From contig JAZRHH010000032.1 of the NCBI GenBank assembly GCA_045644665.1, forward strand, positions 1 through 18,553: a stretch of 18,553 nt of DNA, read 5' to 3'. Source of the DNA: RGIG9115 sp045644665. Its GTDB lineage: Bacteria; Bacillota; Clostridia; UBA1381. The position numbers and the translations under genes are program-made. Below, in pieces: positions 6,031 to 13,840 of the stretch (positions are counted from its first letter, which is position 1; every line of letters starts with the position of its first letter). The notes beneath the pieces are model-generated. The model was given only the letters and a program-made list of their open reading frames with translations. It had not been told where the DNA came from and ran no database searches.

Positions 6031-8496
6031 ATGCCAAAAAGTTTATTTGTAGATCCTGCCGAGACAAGAGCAGCAGGCAAAATCACATTTAAAAACATTC
6101 CTGTAAATGCCTATAACAAGACAATTCAGGAAGAAAGAAAAAAGTTTTCAGATGACGACCTTATGCGAATTTACCGCGATATAGCTGTACTTCGTGAATT
6201 TGAGTCAATGCTTAACCAGATTAAGACTCAAGGTCTTTACAACGGAATTGAAACAACATATCCGGGTCCTGCCCACCTCTCTATCGGACAAGAGGCAGCT
6301 GCAGTTGGTCAGGCATATCTTCTTGACCAGAACGACTTCTCATTTGGCTCACACAGAAGCCACTCTGAAATCTTAGCAAAGGCTCTTTCATGTATCCACA
6401 AGCTCAGCGAACAAGAGCTTATGACAATCATGGAAGGTTTCCTTGGCGGTTCTGCACTTCGTGCAACAGAAAAGCTTGGTCCTGTAAGTGACGTAAAAGA
6501 ACTTGCAATCCGCTTTATTCTTTACGGAACACTTTCGGAAATTTTTGCACGTGACACAGGCTTCCACAAGGGTATGGGCGGCTCAATGCACGCATTCTTC
6601 CTCCCATTTGGTATTTATCCAAACAACGCTATCGTTGGTGGCTCTGCTGCAATTGCAACAGGTGCGGCACTCTTTAAGAAGGTAAACGACAAGCAAGGTA
6701 TTGTTGTTTGTAACTCAGGTGACGGCTCAATGGCACGTGGTCCTGTTTGGGAAGCAATGAACTTTGCTGCTATGGACCAGTTCCACACACTTTGGGAAAG
6801 CCACAAGGGCGGTATGCCAATCCTTTACAACGTATTTAACAACTCATACGGTATGGGCGACCAGACAAGAGGCGAAACAATGGGTTATGATATGCTTGCA
6901 CGTATCGGCTCAGGTATCAGCCCAACACAATTCCATGCAGAAAGAATTGACGGATTTAATCCTCTTGCAGTTATTGACGCTATGGAAAGAAAGCTCAAAA
7001 TCCTCAGAAAGGGCGAAGGTCCTGTTCTTCTTGATACTCTTACATATCGTTATTCAGGTCACTCAACATCAGACCAGAATGCATATCGTACCAAGGAAGA
7101 AATTGATGCATGGAAGGAAATCGATCCAATCATTACATACCGTAAGAACCTTATTGATGCAGGCGTTGCAGGCGATTCTAAGTTTGAAGAAATCCTTGCA
7201 GAAACTGCAGAGCGTATGACAATGATTTGTAAGGCTGCATCTGATGTTAGCATCAGCCCATATGTAGACTTTAAGAAAGACCCTGCAGTTGTTGAACGTC
7301 TTATGTTCTCAAACGAAAAGGTTGAAAAGCTTGACGATCGTGAGCCTGAAGTAAAGATGCCACTTGCAGAAGTTCCTGCTTATAAGAAGCTTAAGGAAAA
7401 AGAAAGAGCTCCAATCGTAAATGGTAAGGCAGTTTCAAAGATGAAGCTCTTTAACCTCCGTGATGCACTTTCAGAAGTTATTTATGACCGTTTCTACGAA
7501 GACCCAACACTTATCGCATACGGCGAAGACGTACGTGACTGGGGTGGTGCTTTCGCAGTATACCGTGGTATGATGGATGCACTTCCATACTGCCGTCTCT
7601 TTAACTCTCCAATTGCAGAAGCTGCTATCGTTGGTACAGCAGTAGGCTACGCTGTTTCAGGCGGACGTGCTCTTATTGAGCTTATGTATGCAGACTTTAT
7701 CGGCTGTGCAGGAGACGAAATATTCAACCAGATGTCAAAGTGGCAGGCAATGTCTGCAGGTATTCTTAAGATGCCGGTTGTACTTCGTGTATCAGTTGGT
7801 TCTAAGTACGGTGCACAGCACAGTCAGGACTGGACAGCACTTTGTGCTCATATTCCTGGACTTAAGGTATGTTTCCCTGCAACACCTTGGGAAGCTAAGG
7901 GACTTATGGAAACAGCTCTTAAGGGAACAGACCCTGTTGTATTCTTTGAAAGCCAGAGAATTTATGACGTGGGCGAACAGTTCCACGAGGGCGGAGTTCC
8001 TGCAGAGCGTTACGAAATCGAGTTTGGCGATGTAAACAAGGTACGTGACGGTAAGGACGTTACAATTCTTACAATTGGTGCAGCACTTTACCGTGCAATG
8101 GACGCAGCAAAAGAGCTTAGCGAAAAGTACGGTATGGAGGCAGACGTTATTAACCTTCACTCACTTGTACCACTTGATTATACAAAGATTGCAGAATCAG
8201 TACGTAAGACAGGCAGAGTAGTACTTGTATCAGACGCTTGTGCACGTGGCTCATTCATGAACGATGTTGCAGAGAATATTACAGAGCTTTGCTTTGACGA
8301 CCTTGATGCACCTCCTGTAGTTGTTGGTGCTCGCAACTGGATCACACCTCCATTTGAGTTTGACGAATTCTTCTTCCCACAGGCAGGCTGGATTATAGAC
8401 GCTATCCACGAAAAGCTTGTTCCACTACCTGGACATGTGGTAGAAAACGGCTGTACAGAGGCAGAAGCATATCGCAGAGCAAAGCAAGGGGTATAA
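6031..8496 (+). CDS. fused E1 alpha-beta 2-oxoacid dehydrogenase (thiamine diphosphate-dependent)
   Basis: This 821-residue protein joins E1 alpha (about 45-420) and E1 beta (about 471-810), which are normally separate chains forming an alpha2-beta2 enzyme. It decarboxylates a 2-oxoacid or acetoin and acylates the E2 lipoyl group. Alpha landmarks: GMGGSMH at 181-187, the thiamine diphosphate motif from GDG (230-232) to NN (270-271), and the loop SGHSTSDQNAYRT. Beta landmarks: YGEDVRDWGGAF, SPIAEAAIVG with E530, and GAQHSQDW with H597. Two oddities are visible: an extra stretch of some 45 residues between SHRSHSEILAK and GMGGSMH, and a GDG-to-NN interval about ten residues longer than usual. 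A ribosome binding site AAGGAGG precedes the ATG. The gene follows E3 by 17 bases. Substrate unassigned. Confidence 0.92.
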   Translation: MPKSLFVDPAETRAAGKITFKNIPVNAYNKTIQEERKKFSDDDLMRIYRDIAVLREFESMLNQIKTQGLYNGIETTYPGPAHLSIGQEAAAVGQAYLLDQNDFSFGSHRSHSEILAKALSCIHKLSEQELMTIMEGFLGGSALRATEKLGPVSDVKELAIRFILYGTLSEIFARDTGFHKGMGGSMHAFFLPFGIYPNNAIVGGSAAIATGAALFKKVNDKQGIVVCNSGDGSMARGPVWEAMNFAAMDQFHTLWESHKGGMPILYNVFNNSYGMGDQTRGETMGYDMLARIGSGISPTQFHAERIDGFNPLAVIDAMERKLKILRKGEGPVLLDTLTYRYSGHSTSDQNAYRTKEEIDAWKEIDPIITYRKNLIDAGVAGDSKFEEILAETAERMTMICKAASDVSISPYVDFKKDPAVVERLMFSNEKVEKLDDREPEVKMPLAEVPAYKKLKEKERAPIVNGKAVSKMKLFNLRDALSEVIYDRFYEDPTLIAYGEDVRDWGGAFAVYRGMMDALPYCRLFNSPIAEAAIVGTAVGYAVSGGRALIELMYADFIGCAGDEIFNQMSKWQAMSAGILKMPVVLRVSVGSKYGAQHSQDWTALCAHIPGLKVCFPATPWEAKGLMETALKGTDPVVFFESQRIYDVGEQFHEGGVPAERYEIEFGDVNKVRDGKDVTILTIGAALYRAMDAAKELSEKYGMEADVINLHSLVPLDYTKIAESVRKTGRVVLVSDACARGSFMNDVAENITELCFDDLDAPPVVVGARNWITPPFEFDEFFFPQAGWIIDAIHEKLVPLPGHVVENGCTEAEAYRRAKQGV

Positions 8497-9116
8497 TGAA
8501 AATAACCAGAACAGGAAATGCAGGGGTGCTTTTGGAAACAAACGGAATTTTGATACTCCTTGACGGAGTATCAAAAGACCTTTTCCCTTACTCTCCAACG
8601 CCATCCTGCATTAAAGAGCAGCTTTTAAAACGCTCCCCTGACATAGTAGCATTTACACACTATCATGAGGATCATTATGATGAGGAATTTGCTACAAGCT
8701 ATAAAAAAAATACACTCCGGTCTGTTTATGGACCGGAGCTGTTTTTAAGGGGAGAATATAAAGGGGTAAAATTTTCAACCTTTTCCACACGTCATATTGG
8801 TAAAAACGATATATCTCACGTGAGCTTCACGATAGAGGGCGAAAAGTGCTTGTGGTTTGCAGGGGATGCATCCCCACTTGACTTGGAAAAACAAGAGGGA
8901 CTTCCAAAGCCGGATATTCTTGTTGTTCCTTATGCATACGCTCTGACCGAGTCTGCATGGAGAAAGACAAAAGGCTTTGGAGCAGAAAAAATTATCCTTG
9001 TGCATATGCCGGAAGAAAAAATTGACCCTTACGGGCTTTGGCAGCAGGTAAGGGAAATAACCCAAGGGGACGAAAGCTTAGTTATTTTATCTGTTGGGGA
9101 AAGTAAATTATTTTAA
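8496..9116 (+). CDS. small metallo-beta-lactamase-fold hydrolase
   Basis: This 206-residue protein has the metal-binding THYHEDHYD motif (His55, His57, Asp59, His60), a further histidine in STRHIG and an aspartate in WFAGDAS. That is the pattern of the UlaG/YycJ-like branch of the metallo-beta-lactamase fold, which includes lactonases and phosphodiesterases. Its ATG overlaps the last base of the E1 stop (TAATG), so it is translationally coupled and the last gene of the operon. It has no signal peptide, so it is cytoplasmic. Substrate unknown; the coupling suggests a housekeeping or hydrolytic step tied to the dehydrogenase's substrate. It is not a normal component of 2-oxoacid dehydrogenase complexes. 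Confidence 0.8.
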   Translation: MKITRTGNAGVLLETNGILILLDGVSKDLFPYSPTPSCIKEQLLKRSPDIVAFTHYHEDHYDEEFATSYKKNTLRSVYGPELFLRGEYKGVKFSTFSTRHIGKNDISHVSFTIEGEKCLWFAGDASPLDLEKQEGLPKPDILVVPYAYALTESAWRKTKGFGAEKIILVHMPEEKIDPYGLWQQVREITQGDESLVILSVGESKLF

Positions 9117-9117
9117 C

Positions 9118-9146
9118 AAAAAAAGTCGCAAATTGCGACTTTTTTT
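9118..9146. terminator. bidirectional terminator between the dehydrogenase operon and the DHHW gene
   Basis: AGTCGCA (9124-9130) pairs with TGCGACT (9134-9140) around a 3-base loop. An A tract on the left and a T tract on the right extend the stem and give T runs on both strands. The minus-strand gene's stop codon is at 9145-9147. Confidence 0.85.
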
Positions 9147-10557
9147 ATATCATTCCGCGTACAGAGTTTTTATATGAGGAAGAACCTATTGTACCGGGGT
9201 AATTGATAATTACCAGATCATCAAATTTATTTATTTCATAAAAAGCTCTAAGGTCAAACTTAGCATTATTTCCACCGAAGCCATTGAACTGTCTTGGGTC
9301 AATAACAAATATATATTCATAATTATTCACTGCCCAGGTTGCAAAGGCTGTACCAAAAGACTCTTTTATAATCACAAGCTTTTTCCCGTTTGCGTTTGAT
9401 GTTTGGAAAACTGCAAGAGGGTTGTCACCGCCAATAAAAGCAGAGTATGAATTAAAGTCCGGATATATTACATCCAAATCCCATTTTTTACTTCTCATGT
9501 ACATATCGTTATATGCGGCACCTACCGCTGTGTACTTAGGCATGAATTTCTGGAGCATGTCAGGGTTTGAACGCATTATTTTCTCACCCGCTGTTCCTTT
9601 AGTAAAGCTCTTAAACGAGCCCACGTGGCTGAATGAATTTTGCACCTCAAAGGTGGAAAGAGGGTCTATGTTAAAGCCCTTAATATCTGCATATTCCTTA
9701 TATGCATAGTATGCGCCGCGCTGTGTCCAGTGGTGGTCTGTGCGGAAGTAAATAAATTCTGCAGCGTGCTCCATAAGTGGTTTTACAACGTTTATCGGTG
9801 TTACATTTTCATTTAGTGCATTGTAGATTTTCTTAATGCCTGCAGTCTGGTTTGTATACATACTCCTTGGCGCGTAAAATTCACAGGCTGTGGGCACTGC
9901 TATATTATACACATTTACATTTGGAAGGGCATTGGCAACTGCATTAACCATTGATGCATAGTCATAAGCCGCGCTGTCTGAAATGTTAAGAAGCTCCATA
10001 CCCGTATTTCCTATGATGGTTATACCTTTATAGGTGGTGCCACTGCCTGACAATCTGAAATTATCGTTTATGTATGTATCTTCCAACAGATCTCGCATAC
10101 CCATTTTAATTCTTGCAGGGGTACCGATTATATAAATGGAATCATCGGACATGGCAGCAAACATTTCAAGGCTTATAAATGCTACACCATTATGTACTAT
10201 AGGCGCTGTGTTAAAAGATAATCTTTCCTCTCCTACCCATAAAATTCCCTCTTTAGTTCCGTAAACAATATGATTTGTTATGCCGTCACGGACAGCAACG
10301 GTTGAATTGCTTGAGGCGTCCCAGCCAAGTGTAAAGCCACAGAGTGTTAAAATATCGTCCGCAGGTACATATGTTTTGTTTTTATAAATTATGGGAGCAG
10401 CCGATATTGGAATATTTTCTCCATCTATTGTAGCCTCCGCTTTTTCCCCATATAAAGTCATACTGGTTTTATCATAACTAAAACCAACCAATGTAATACA
10501 TGATATTGTTACAGCAATAACGCTGATTAATACTGTCCATATAGATTTTTTTGACAT
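9145..10557 (-). CDS. secreted DHHW-family protein with N-terminal stalk domain
   Basis: This 470-residue protein begins with a signal or anchor helix (residues 7-27), then a copper-amine-oxidase-N-like stalk domain (about 36-150; the name is historical, no copper site is seen). The C-terminal two thirds resemble DHHW proteins, SGNH/AlgX-like relatives of O-acetyltransferases, with the motif FRTDHHWTQRGAYYAY at 271-286 (DHHW 274-277) and a late KESFGTAFATW stretch resembling the family's DSFGNA motif. It probably acts outside the membrane on cell-wall or polysaccharide O-acetylation, but no MBOAT acyltransferase partner is in the window. The ATG is preceded by AAAGGG. The fusion of a stalk repeat to a DHHW domain suggests wall anchoring. 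Function by family only. Confidence 0.75.
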   Translation of the reverse strand: MSKKSIWTVLISVIAVTISCITLVGFSYDKTSMTLYGEKAEATIDGENIPISAAPIIYKNKTYVPADDILTLCGFTLGWDASSNSTVAVRDGITNHIVYGTKEGILWVGEERLSFNTAPIVHNGVAFISLEMFAAMSDDSIYIIGTPARIKMGMRDLLEDTYINDNFRLSGSGTTYKGITIIGNTGMELLNISDSAAYDYASMVNAVANALPNVNVYNIAVPTACEFYAPRSMYTNQTAGIKKIYNALNENVTPINVVKPLMEHAAEFIYFRTDHHWTQRGAYYAYKEYADIKGFNIDPLSTFEVQNSFSHVGSFKSFTKGTAGEKIMRSNPDMLQKFMPKYTAVGAAYNDMYMRSKKWDLDVIYPDFNSYSAFIGGDNPLAVFQTSNANGKKLVIIKESFGTAFATWAVNNYEYIFVIDPRQFNGFGGNNAKFDLRAFYEINKFDDLVIINYPGTIGSSSYKNSVRGMI

Positions 10558-10880
10558 TTTTAACTGCCCTTTCGTATATTATAAAGTCCTTATATAAATT
10601 CTACCAAAAGTAAAAATGCTTGTTTGACCCAAAGAGCAAACTTAGTTGCATTTGTCCACAATTATTTATTATTGATTTATATAATTCCTCATAAGTATAT
10701 CCTGTTCGATCAAACAGTTCCAACCATTATTCTGACTCACAACATTCTTTTAAGGCAATCTGCATTTTTTGAAATAAAAACAGCAGTTCTATGTGCATAT
10801 TTTGATTCGTGAATATTGGCACCAATTGATGTGCCAGAACGTATAAGCTGAGATTTGTTAAAACACTTTCTCTTTTGGTC
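10558..10880. other. 323-base intergenic region
   Basis: AT-rich sequence between two minus-strand genes. It holds a candidate minus-strand promoter at 10578-10607. A short inverted repeat, TGGCAC (10817-10822) with GTGCCA (10831-10836), has no T tract, so it is not a convincing terminator for the upstream gene. An open frame at 10624-10812 on the plus strand has no ribosome binding site or recognisable content. I see nothing else. Confidence 0.5.
10578..10607 (-). promoter_or_regulatory. candidate promoter of the DHHW gene
   Basis: On the minus strand, TATAAT (10583-10578) is preceded 18 bases upstream by TTGGTA (10607-10602), a four-of-six -35 match. The predicted 5' leader is about 15 bases long and includes AAAGGG. 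Confidence 0.4.
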
Positions 10881-12062
10881 TTATTGGAAAATGATTACAC
10901 TGCGTGTGTCGCCATCCCATTTAACATTTGCGCCAAGATTTTCACTTACAAATCTTACCGGGAGATATGTTCTTCCATCAGAAATAAAAGACGGAACGTC
11001 AAGAGTAACTGTTTCACCGTTTACAACGGCTGTTTTCTCCCCTACTGCAATAAGAATTTTTGCTTTGTCGTTTTCTACGGTAACCGACCTTGTTGTATCA
11101 TCCCAACCAACCTTGGCACCAAGTGCTTCTGCAACAAAGCGGATAGGAAGCATTGTAAAGTCGTTGACAATAACCGGAGCAACATCCATTGTCTCTAAAG
11201 AGCCGAAGAGCGATGCATCCTTCTTATCAATTCCAAGCATGAGTACATCATCGATGCTCTTTCCGTACTTAGAAAGATCAATTTTCAAAAAAGGATTTCT
11301 CATCAGCTTGAGTTCTTCATCTGATATGGTTGTCATAAATTGATTTGAACTTCCTACTTCAAACGGATTGTTTGATAATGCAGATATGCCTACGGAAAAA
11401 AAGAGTTCTGCCCCGACACTCTCGGGATCATGTTTGAGCATGTCTTCGACACGCATATCATATCTTTGAAGTATAGATTTAAGATCTATTTCAACATAGC
11501 TATCGCCATCTTTTGGCTTCTTAGCCACATTACTGTTAAGCATACCCATAGTGCTGAAGCTTCGCATATCATTCGTGTCATAACCGAAATAGAACTCTAA
11601 CTGGTATCCGCTACAGCTTTTTTCATCAAGTGGCAAAAAATAAAAATTGCCGTCTTTAAGCTTTGTTTTGTCTACCCCAGAAATCTTACTTGCGGGTGCG
11701 GTATAGGTAAAAGTCTCACTTTCGGGAGATGAGTCTAAAATATTGCCCTCATCATCAACAATGTGAAGTCTGCATTTATAGTTTCCATCGCCTCTATCTT
11801 CAATATGATAAGGTATAAATTCATCACTGTACATCCCTGCTGTTTTAGCCGGAGTATATGTGGTATTTGTAGCAAACTGCTCTTCGCCCTCATTGTAGAA
11901 ATCTAATCTGTAACGCACACCGGGTTCTCTGTAAAATTCAACCTCGCCCTTTTTGGAAGAGCTCCATACAGGTGCTGGAAGTTCTGCAGATACACTGATA
12001 CCCATTGCTGTAAGAATAAAAAATGCAATAGCTATTGTCATAATTCCTTTTAATTTTTTCAA
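10881..12062 (-). CDS. secreted protein with C-terminal copper-amine-oxidase-like stalk domain
   Basis: This 393-residue protein has a clear signal peptide (MKKLKGIMTIAIAFFILTAM, cleavage likely after VSA at residue 26). Residues 30-280 are not recognised; an early stretch (about 31-125) could be a beta-sandwich. Its C-terminus has two copies of the stalk-domain repeat, MLPIRFVAEALGAKVGWD and YLPVRFVSENLGANVKWD, each followed by TRSV. Start: no ATG fits, and the TTG at 12062 lies nine bases after AGAGGAAAGGGG. An internal ATG would remove the positively charged signal-peptide start. A good promoter lies at 12116-12144. Stalk domains are common in secreted clostridial proteins and probably mediate wall association. 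Role unknown. Confidence 0.72.
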   Translation of the reverse strand: MKKLKGIMTIAIAFFILTAMGISVSAELPAPVWSSSKKGEVEFYREPGVRYRLDFYNEGEEQFATNTTYTPAKTAGMYSDEFIPYHIEDRGDGNYKCRLHIVDDEGNILDSSPESETFTYTAPASKISGVDKTKLKDGNFYFLPLDEKSCSGYQLEFYFGYDTNDMRSFSTMGMLNSNVAKKPKDGDSYVEIDLKSILQRYDMRVEDMLKHDPESVGAELFFSVGISALSNNPFEVGSSNQFMTTISDEELKLMRNPFLKIDLSKYGKSIDDVLMLGIDKKDASLFGSLETMDVAPVIVNDFTMLPIRFVAEALGAKVGWDDTTRSVTVENDKAKILIAVGEKTAVVNGETVTLDVPSFISDGRTYLPVRFVSENLGANVKWDGDTRSVIIFQ

Positions 12063-12115
12063 GTTTATAAACCCCTTTCCTCTGTGTAAAAATATTTGAT
12101 AAAACCTTTGAATTC

Positions 12116-12144
12116 ATTATATTACAAAACCTGACAATTTTCAA
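12116..12144 (-). promoter_or_regulatory. promoter of the stalk-domain protein gene
   Basis: On the minus strand, TTGAAA (12144-12139) and TATAAT (12121-12116) are 17 bases apart. The predicted start near 12109 gives a leader of about 47 bases that includes the ribosome binding site at 12071-12077. Confidence 0.65.
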
Positions 12145-12169
12145 TACATAAAAAGTAAAAATATTATAT

Positions 12170-12198
12170 TTCGCAAAAAAATTTTAAGGGCATATTAT
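12170..12198 (+). promoter_or_regulatory. candidate promoter of the amidase-domain gene
   Basis: TTCGCA (12170-12175) and TATTAT (12193-12198) are 17 bases apart. The AAAGGAGG ribosome binding site at 12208-12215 follows closely. Both boxes deviate from consensus. Confidence 0.4.
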
Positions 12199-12221
12199 AC
12201 AAGTAGGAAAGGAGGATATTT

Positions 12222-12692
12222 ATGTATAACAGAGAAAAAGCAGTAGAGTATGCAAGAAAATGGGCGCTCTCAAGAAATCCCGCATATTATGACTACTCAA
12301 ATATTGGCGGAGATTGTACAAATTTTACCTCCCAGGTCCTTTATGCCGGATACGGACAGATGAATTTTCGTCCTGTTTTTGGCTGGTATTATATAAACGC
12401 AAACCAAAAAAGCCCCTCCTGGACAGGGGTAAACGAGCTATATAATTTTCTTGTTAATAACAGGGGACCGGGACCAAAAGGGATAGAGGTTTCTATAGAA
12501 GAAACAGAGCCCGGTGATTTGGTGCAGCTTGATTTTGACGGTGACGGACGCTTCGATCATACACCTGTTATTGTTGATACAGGTAGTTTTACGCCGGAAA
12601 CTTTGCTTCTTGCGGCACATACCAACGACTCCCTTGACAGACCCCTTTCAACATATAATTATGTTAAGGCAAGATTCATACACATAATTTAA
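12222..12692 (+). CDS. putative amidase-domain (papain-like) protein
   Basis: This 156-residue protein matches the putative amidase domain (Amidase_6 type) found in Bacillota: GGDCTNFTSQVLYAGYG gives the likely nucleophile Cys32, and FDHTPVIV gives the likely base His113, with AAHTND (His133) following. These papain-like folds are assumed to cleave amide or peptidoglycan bonds. The stretch DFDGDGRFDH (104-113), next to the histidine, resembles a calcium-binding loop (D-x-D-G-D-G-x-x-D). There is no signal peptide and the protein is just one domain; family members often sit at the C-terminus of larger secreted proteins. The ATG has a strong AAAGGAGG site. It is monocistronic, divergent from the stalk-protein gene, and ends at a terminator shared with rnpB. 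Confidence 0.82.
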   Translation: MYNREKAVEYARKWALSRNPAYYDYSNIGGDCTNFTSQVLYAGYGQMNFRPVFGWYYINANQKSPSWTGVNELYNFLVNNRGPGPKGIEVSIEETEPGDLVQLDFDGDGRFDHTPVIVDTGSFTPETLLLAAHTNDSLDRPLSTYNYVKARFIHII

Positions 12693-12698
12693 GATGCG

Positions 12699-12731
12699 AA
12701 AAAGCGATGCAAAAATTTGCACCGCTTTTTT
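12699..12731. terminator. bidirectional terminator shared by the amidase-domain gene and rnpB
   Basis: AAAAAGCG (12699-12706) pairs with CGCTTTTT (12723-12730), and TGCAAA (12708-12713) with TTTGCA (12716-12721), with one A-C mismatch between. A and T tracts at the outside give T runs on each strand. On the minus strand it lies just downstream of the RNase P RNA 3' end. Confidence 0.85.
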
Positions 12732-12740
12732 CTTAATTTA

Positions 12741-13072
12741 AAGAGCAATTCTGTAAGCCGGGTTCTGTATCTGACGGTTATCTATCTAGGCCTTTTGTTA
12801 CCAAAAGGCTCAAGCCCCTTGTCGGGAATGTCGAGCAAACTTTTGTTTCCCTCGGGTTGCTCCGGGTGGGGTTTACACGGGAATTCAGTTACCATCATCC
12901 CTGTGCGCTCTTACCGCACATTTCCACAATCGCCGGAAAAATCCGGCATTTATTTTCTGTTGCACTATCCTTGGAATCGCTTCCACCGGCCGTTAGCCGG
13001 CACCCTTGCTCTATGGAGCCCGGACTTTCCTCACGCACATTTGTGCCCGCAACCGTCTGAATTACTCAAGGT
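12741..13072 (-). ncRNA. rnpB: RNase P RNA
   Basis: The minus strand carries the universally conserved RNase P RNA blocks: GAGGAAAGTCCGGGCTCC near the 5' end, GGTAAGAGCGCAC in the middle, AACCCCACCCGGAGCAA, and AGAACCCGGCTTACAG near the 3' end. The terminal helix P1 forms from 13067-13059 and 12751-12743 (9 bp with one G-U), which fixes both ends within a few bases. About 330 bases is normal for this ribozyme, which matures tRNA 5' ends. It looks like the ancestral class A type, though I did not check every helix. It has its own consensus promoter and a terminator at 12699-12731. Confidence 0.96.
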
Positions 13073-13078
13073 ATATTT

Positions 13079-13107
13079 ATTATAGCATATGGTTTTTTTG
13101 TTGTCAA
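13079..13107 (-). promoter_or_regulatory. rnpB promoter
   Basis: On the minus strand, TTGACA (13107-13102) and TATAAT (13084-13079) are both perfect consensus with 17-base spacing, as expected for a highly expressed stable RNA. The -35 box begins two bases after the stop codon of the Crp/Fnr gene. Confidence 0.85.
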
Positions 13108-13108
13108 C

Positions 13109-13768
13109 CTACAGTAATTTGAATATATTCTTCTTAAACTCTATCATTCCCTCGTCACGCATTTTGCAAAGTTCATTTGACATGGCACTTCTGTCTACAG
13201 ATAAAAAATCTGCAAGTTGTTGACGGTTAAAAGGAATTGTAATTTCAGAACAGTTTTGTTTTCTTGCTTCTTCGGACAAATATGATATAAGCTTTCCACG
13301 TGTAGAACGCTTGGACATATGCCCCAGCTTCTGCACCAGATTTCTGTTTTTTTCGGATATTGCAAAGAACATATTCTCCACCACAGTCTGATGAAATTTG
13401 CAGGCAGAGGAGCAGGTGGTAAGTATTCTCTTTACATCAAAAGATATAACCGTACTTTTTTCCACTGCAACCACGTCATTGAGGACCGGACCGCTTTCGG
13501 GAGCTACATATGCCTCCCCAAACACTTCACCAACAGCAATTTGTCCTAATATACTTCGGTTGCCCCAATAATCATCCTTTTGGATATGGAGCTTCCCCTC
13601 TGCCAAAACAAGAATATCACCAAGTTGCTCTCCCTGCCTTATTACATATTCACCCTTATCAAATTGCCGGAGTCTTCCTCCAAGACAAGAAAGCATAGAC
13701 TCTATTTCATTAACGTCTAAGCCGGAAAATATTTGTGTTTTCTTTAAAACGGAAATAAATTTTTTCAT
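13109..13768 (-). CDS. Crp/Fnr-family transcriptional regulator
   Basis: This 219-residue protein has an N-terminal cyclic-nucleotide-binding-type beta-barrel (about residues 10-125; FDKGEYVIRQGEQLGDILVL and the GEVFGE turn) and a C-terminal winged helix (about 150-219) with recognition region FNRQQLADFLSVDRSAMS. A longer frame upstream encodes a hydrophobic stretch without a ribosome binding site, so the ATG at 13768 with AAAGGTG is taken. No N-terminal cysteine cluster as in FNR is visible, so it does not look like a classic Fe-S oxygen sensor; the ligand is unknown. Divergent pairing with a ferredoxin-type gene and dyads in the shared promoter region suggest autoregulation and control of that neighbour. 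In Clostridia such pairs are often redox or nitrosative-stress modules (inference). Confidence 0.9.
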   Translation of the reverse strand: MKKFISVLKKTQIFSGLDVNEIESMLSCLGGRLRQFDKGEYVIRQGEQLGDILVLAEGKLHIQKDDYWGNRSILGQIAVGEVFGEAYVAPESGPVLNDVVAVEKSTVISFDVKRILTTCSSACKFHQTVVENMFFAISEKNRNLVQKLGHMSKRSTRGKLISYLSEEARKQNCSEITIPFNRQQLADFLSVDRSAMSNELCKMRDEGMIEFKKNIFKLL

Positions 13769-13781
13769 ATATTCACCTTTT

Positions 13782-13807
13782 TGTTGTAAAAACAACAGAA
13801 TTGTTTT
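13782..13807. promoter_or_regulatory. candidate Crp/Fnr operator, two overlapping dyads
   Basis: TGTTGT (13782-13787) and ACAACA (13792-13797) form a perfect dyad with a 4-base centre. AAAACAA (13789-13795) and TTGTTTT (13801-13807) form a second one. The first dyad is centred about 41.5 bases before the predicted ferredoxin-gene start, the classic class II activation position. Both lie at or just after the predicted start of the regulator gene, where binding would repress. Confidence 0.5.
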
Positions 13808-13811
13808 AATT

Positions 13812-13840
13812 ATTATATTATAATATACCCATAAAGTCAA
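13812..13840 (-). promoter_or_regulatory. Crp/Fnr gene promoter
   Basis: On the minus strand, TTGACT (13840-13835) and TATAAT (13817-13812) are 17 bases apart, giving a start near 13805. Confidence 0.65.
13819..13824 (+). promoter_or_regulatory. -10 box of the [4Fe-4S] protein gene
   Basis: A perfect TATAAT lacks a recognisable -35 box 17 bases upstream. That fits a promoter that depends on an activator bound at the dyad 13782-13797. The predicted start is near 13831. Confidence 0.5.

Noticed and set aside
7792..8160. A 122-codon minus-strand frame, and others like it inside the E1 and AroC genes.
   Set aside because: They are antisense shadows of long, clearly conserved genes, with low-complexity composition and no ribosome binding sites.
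10624..10812. A 62-codon plus-strand frame in the 323-base gap.
   Set aside because: No ribosome binding site, no recognisable content and an AT-rich intergenic composition.
12717..13085. A plus-strand 122-codon frame.
   Set aside because: It is the complement of the RNase P RNA gene, whose conserved blocks and P1 helix are unmistakable.
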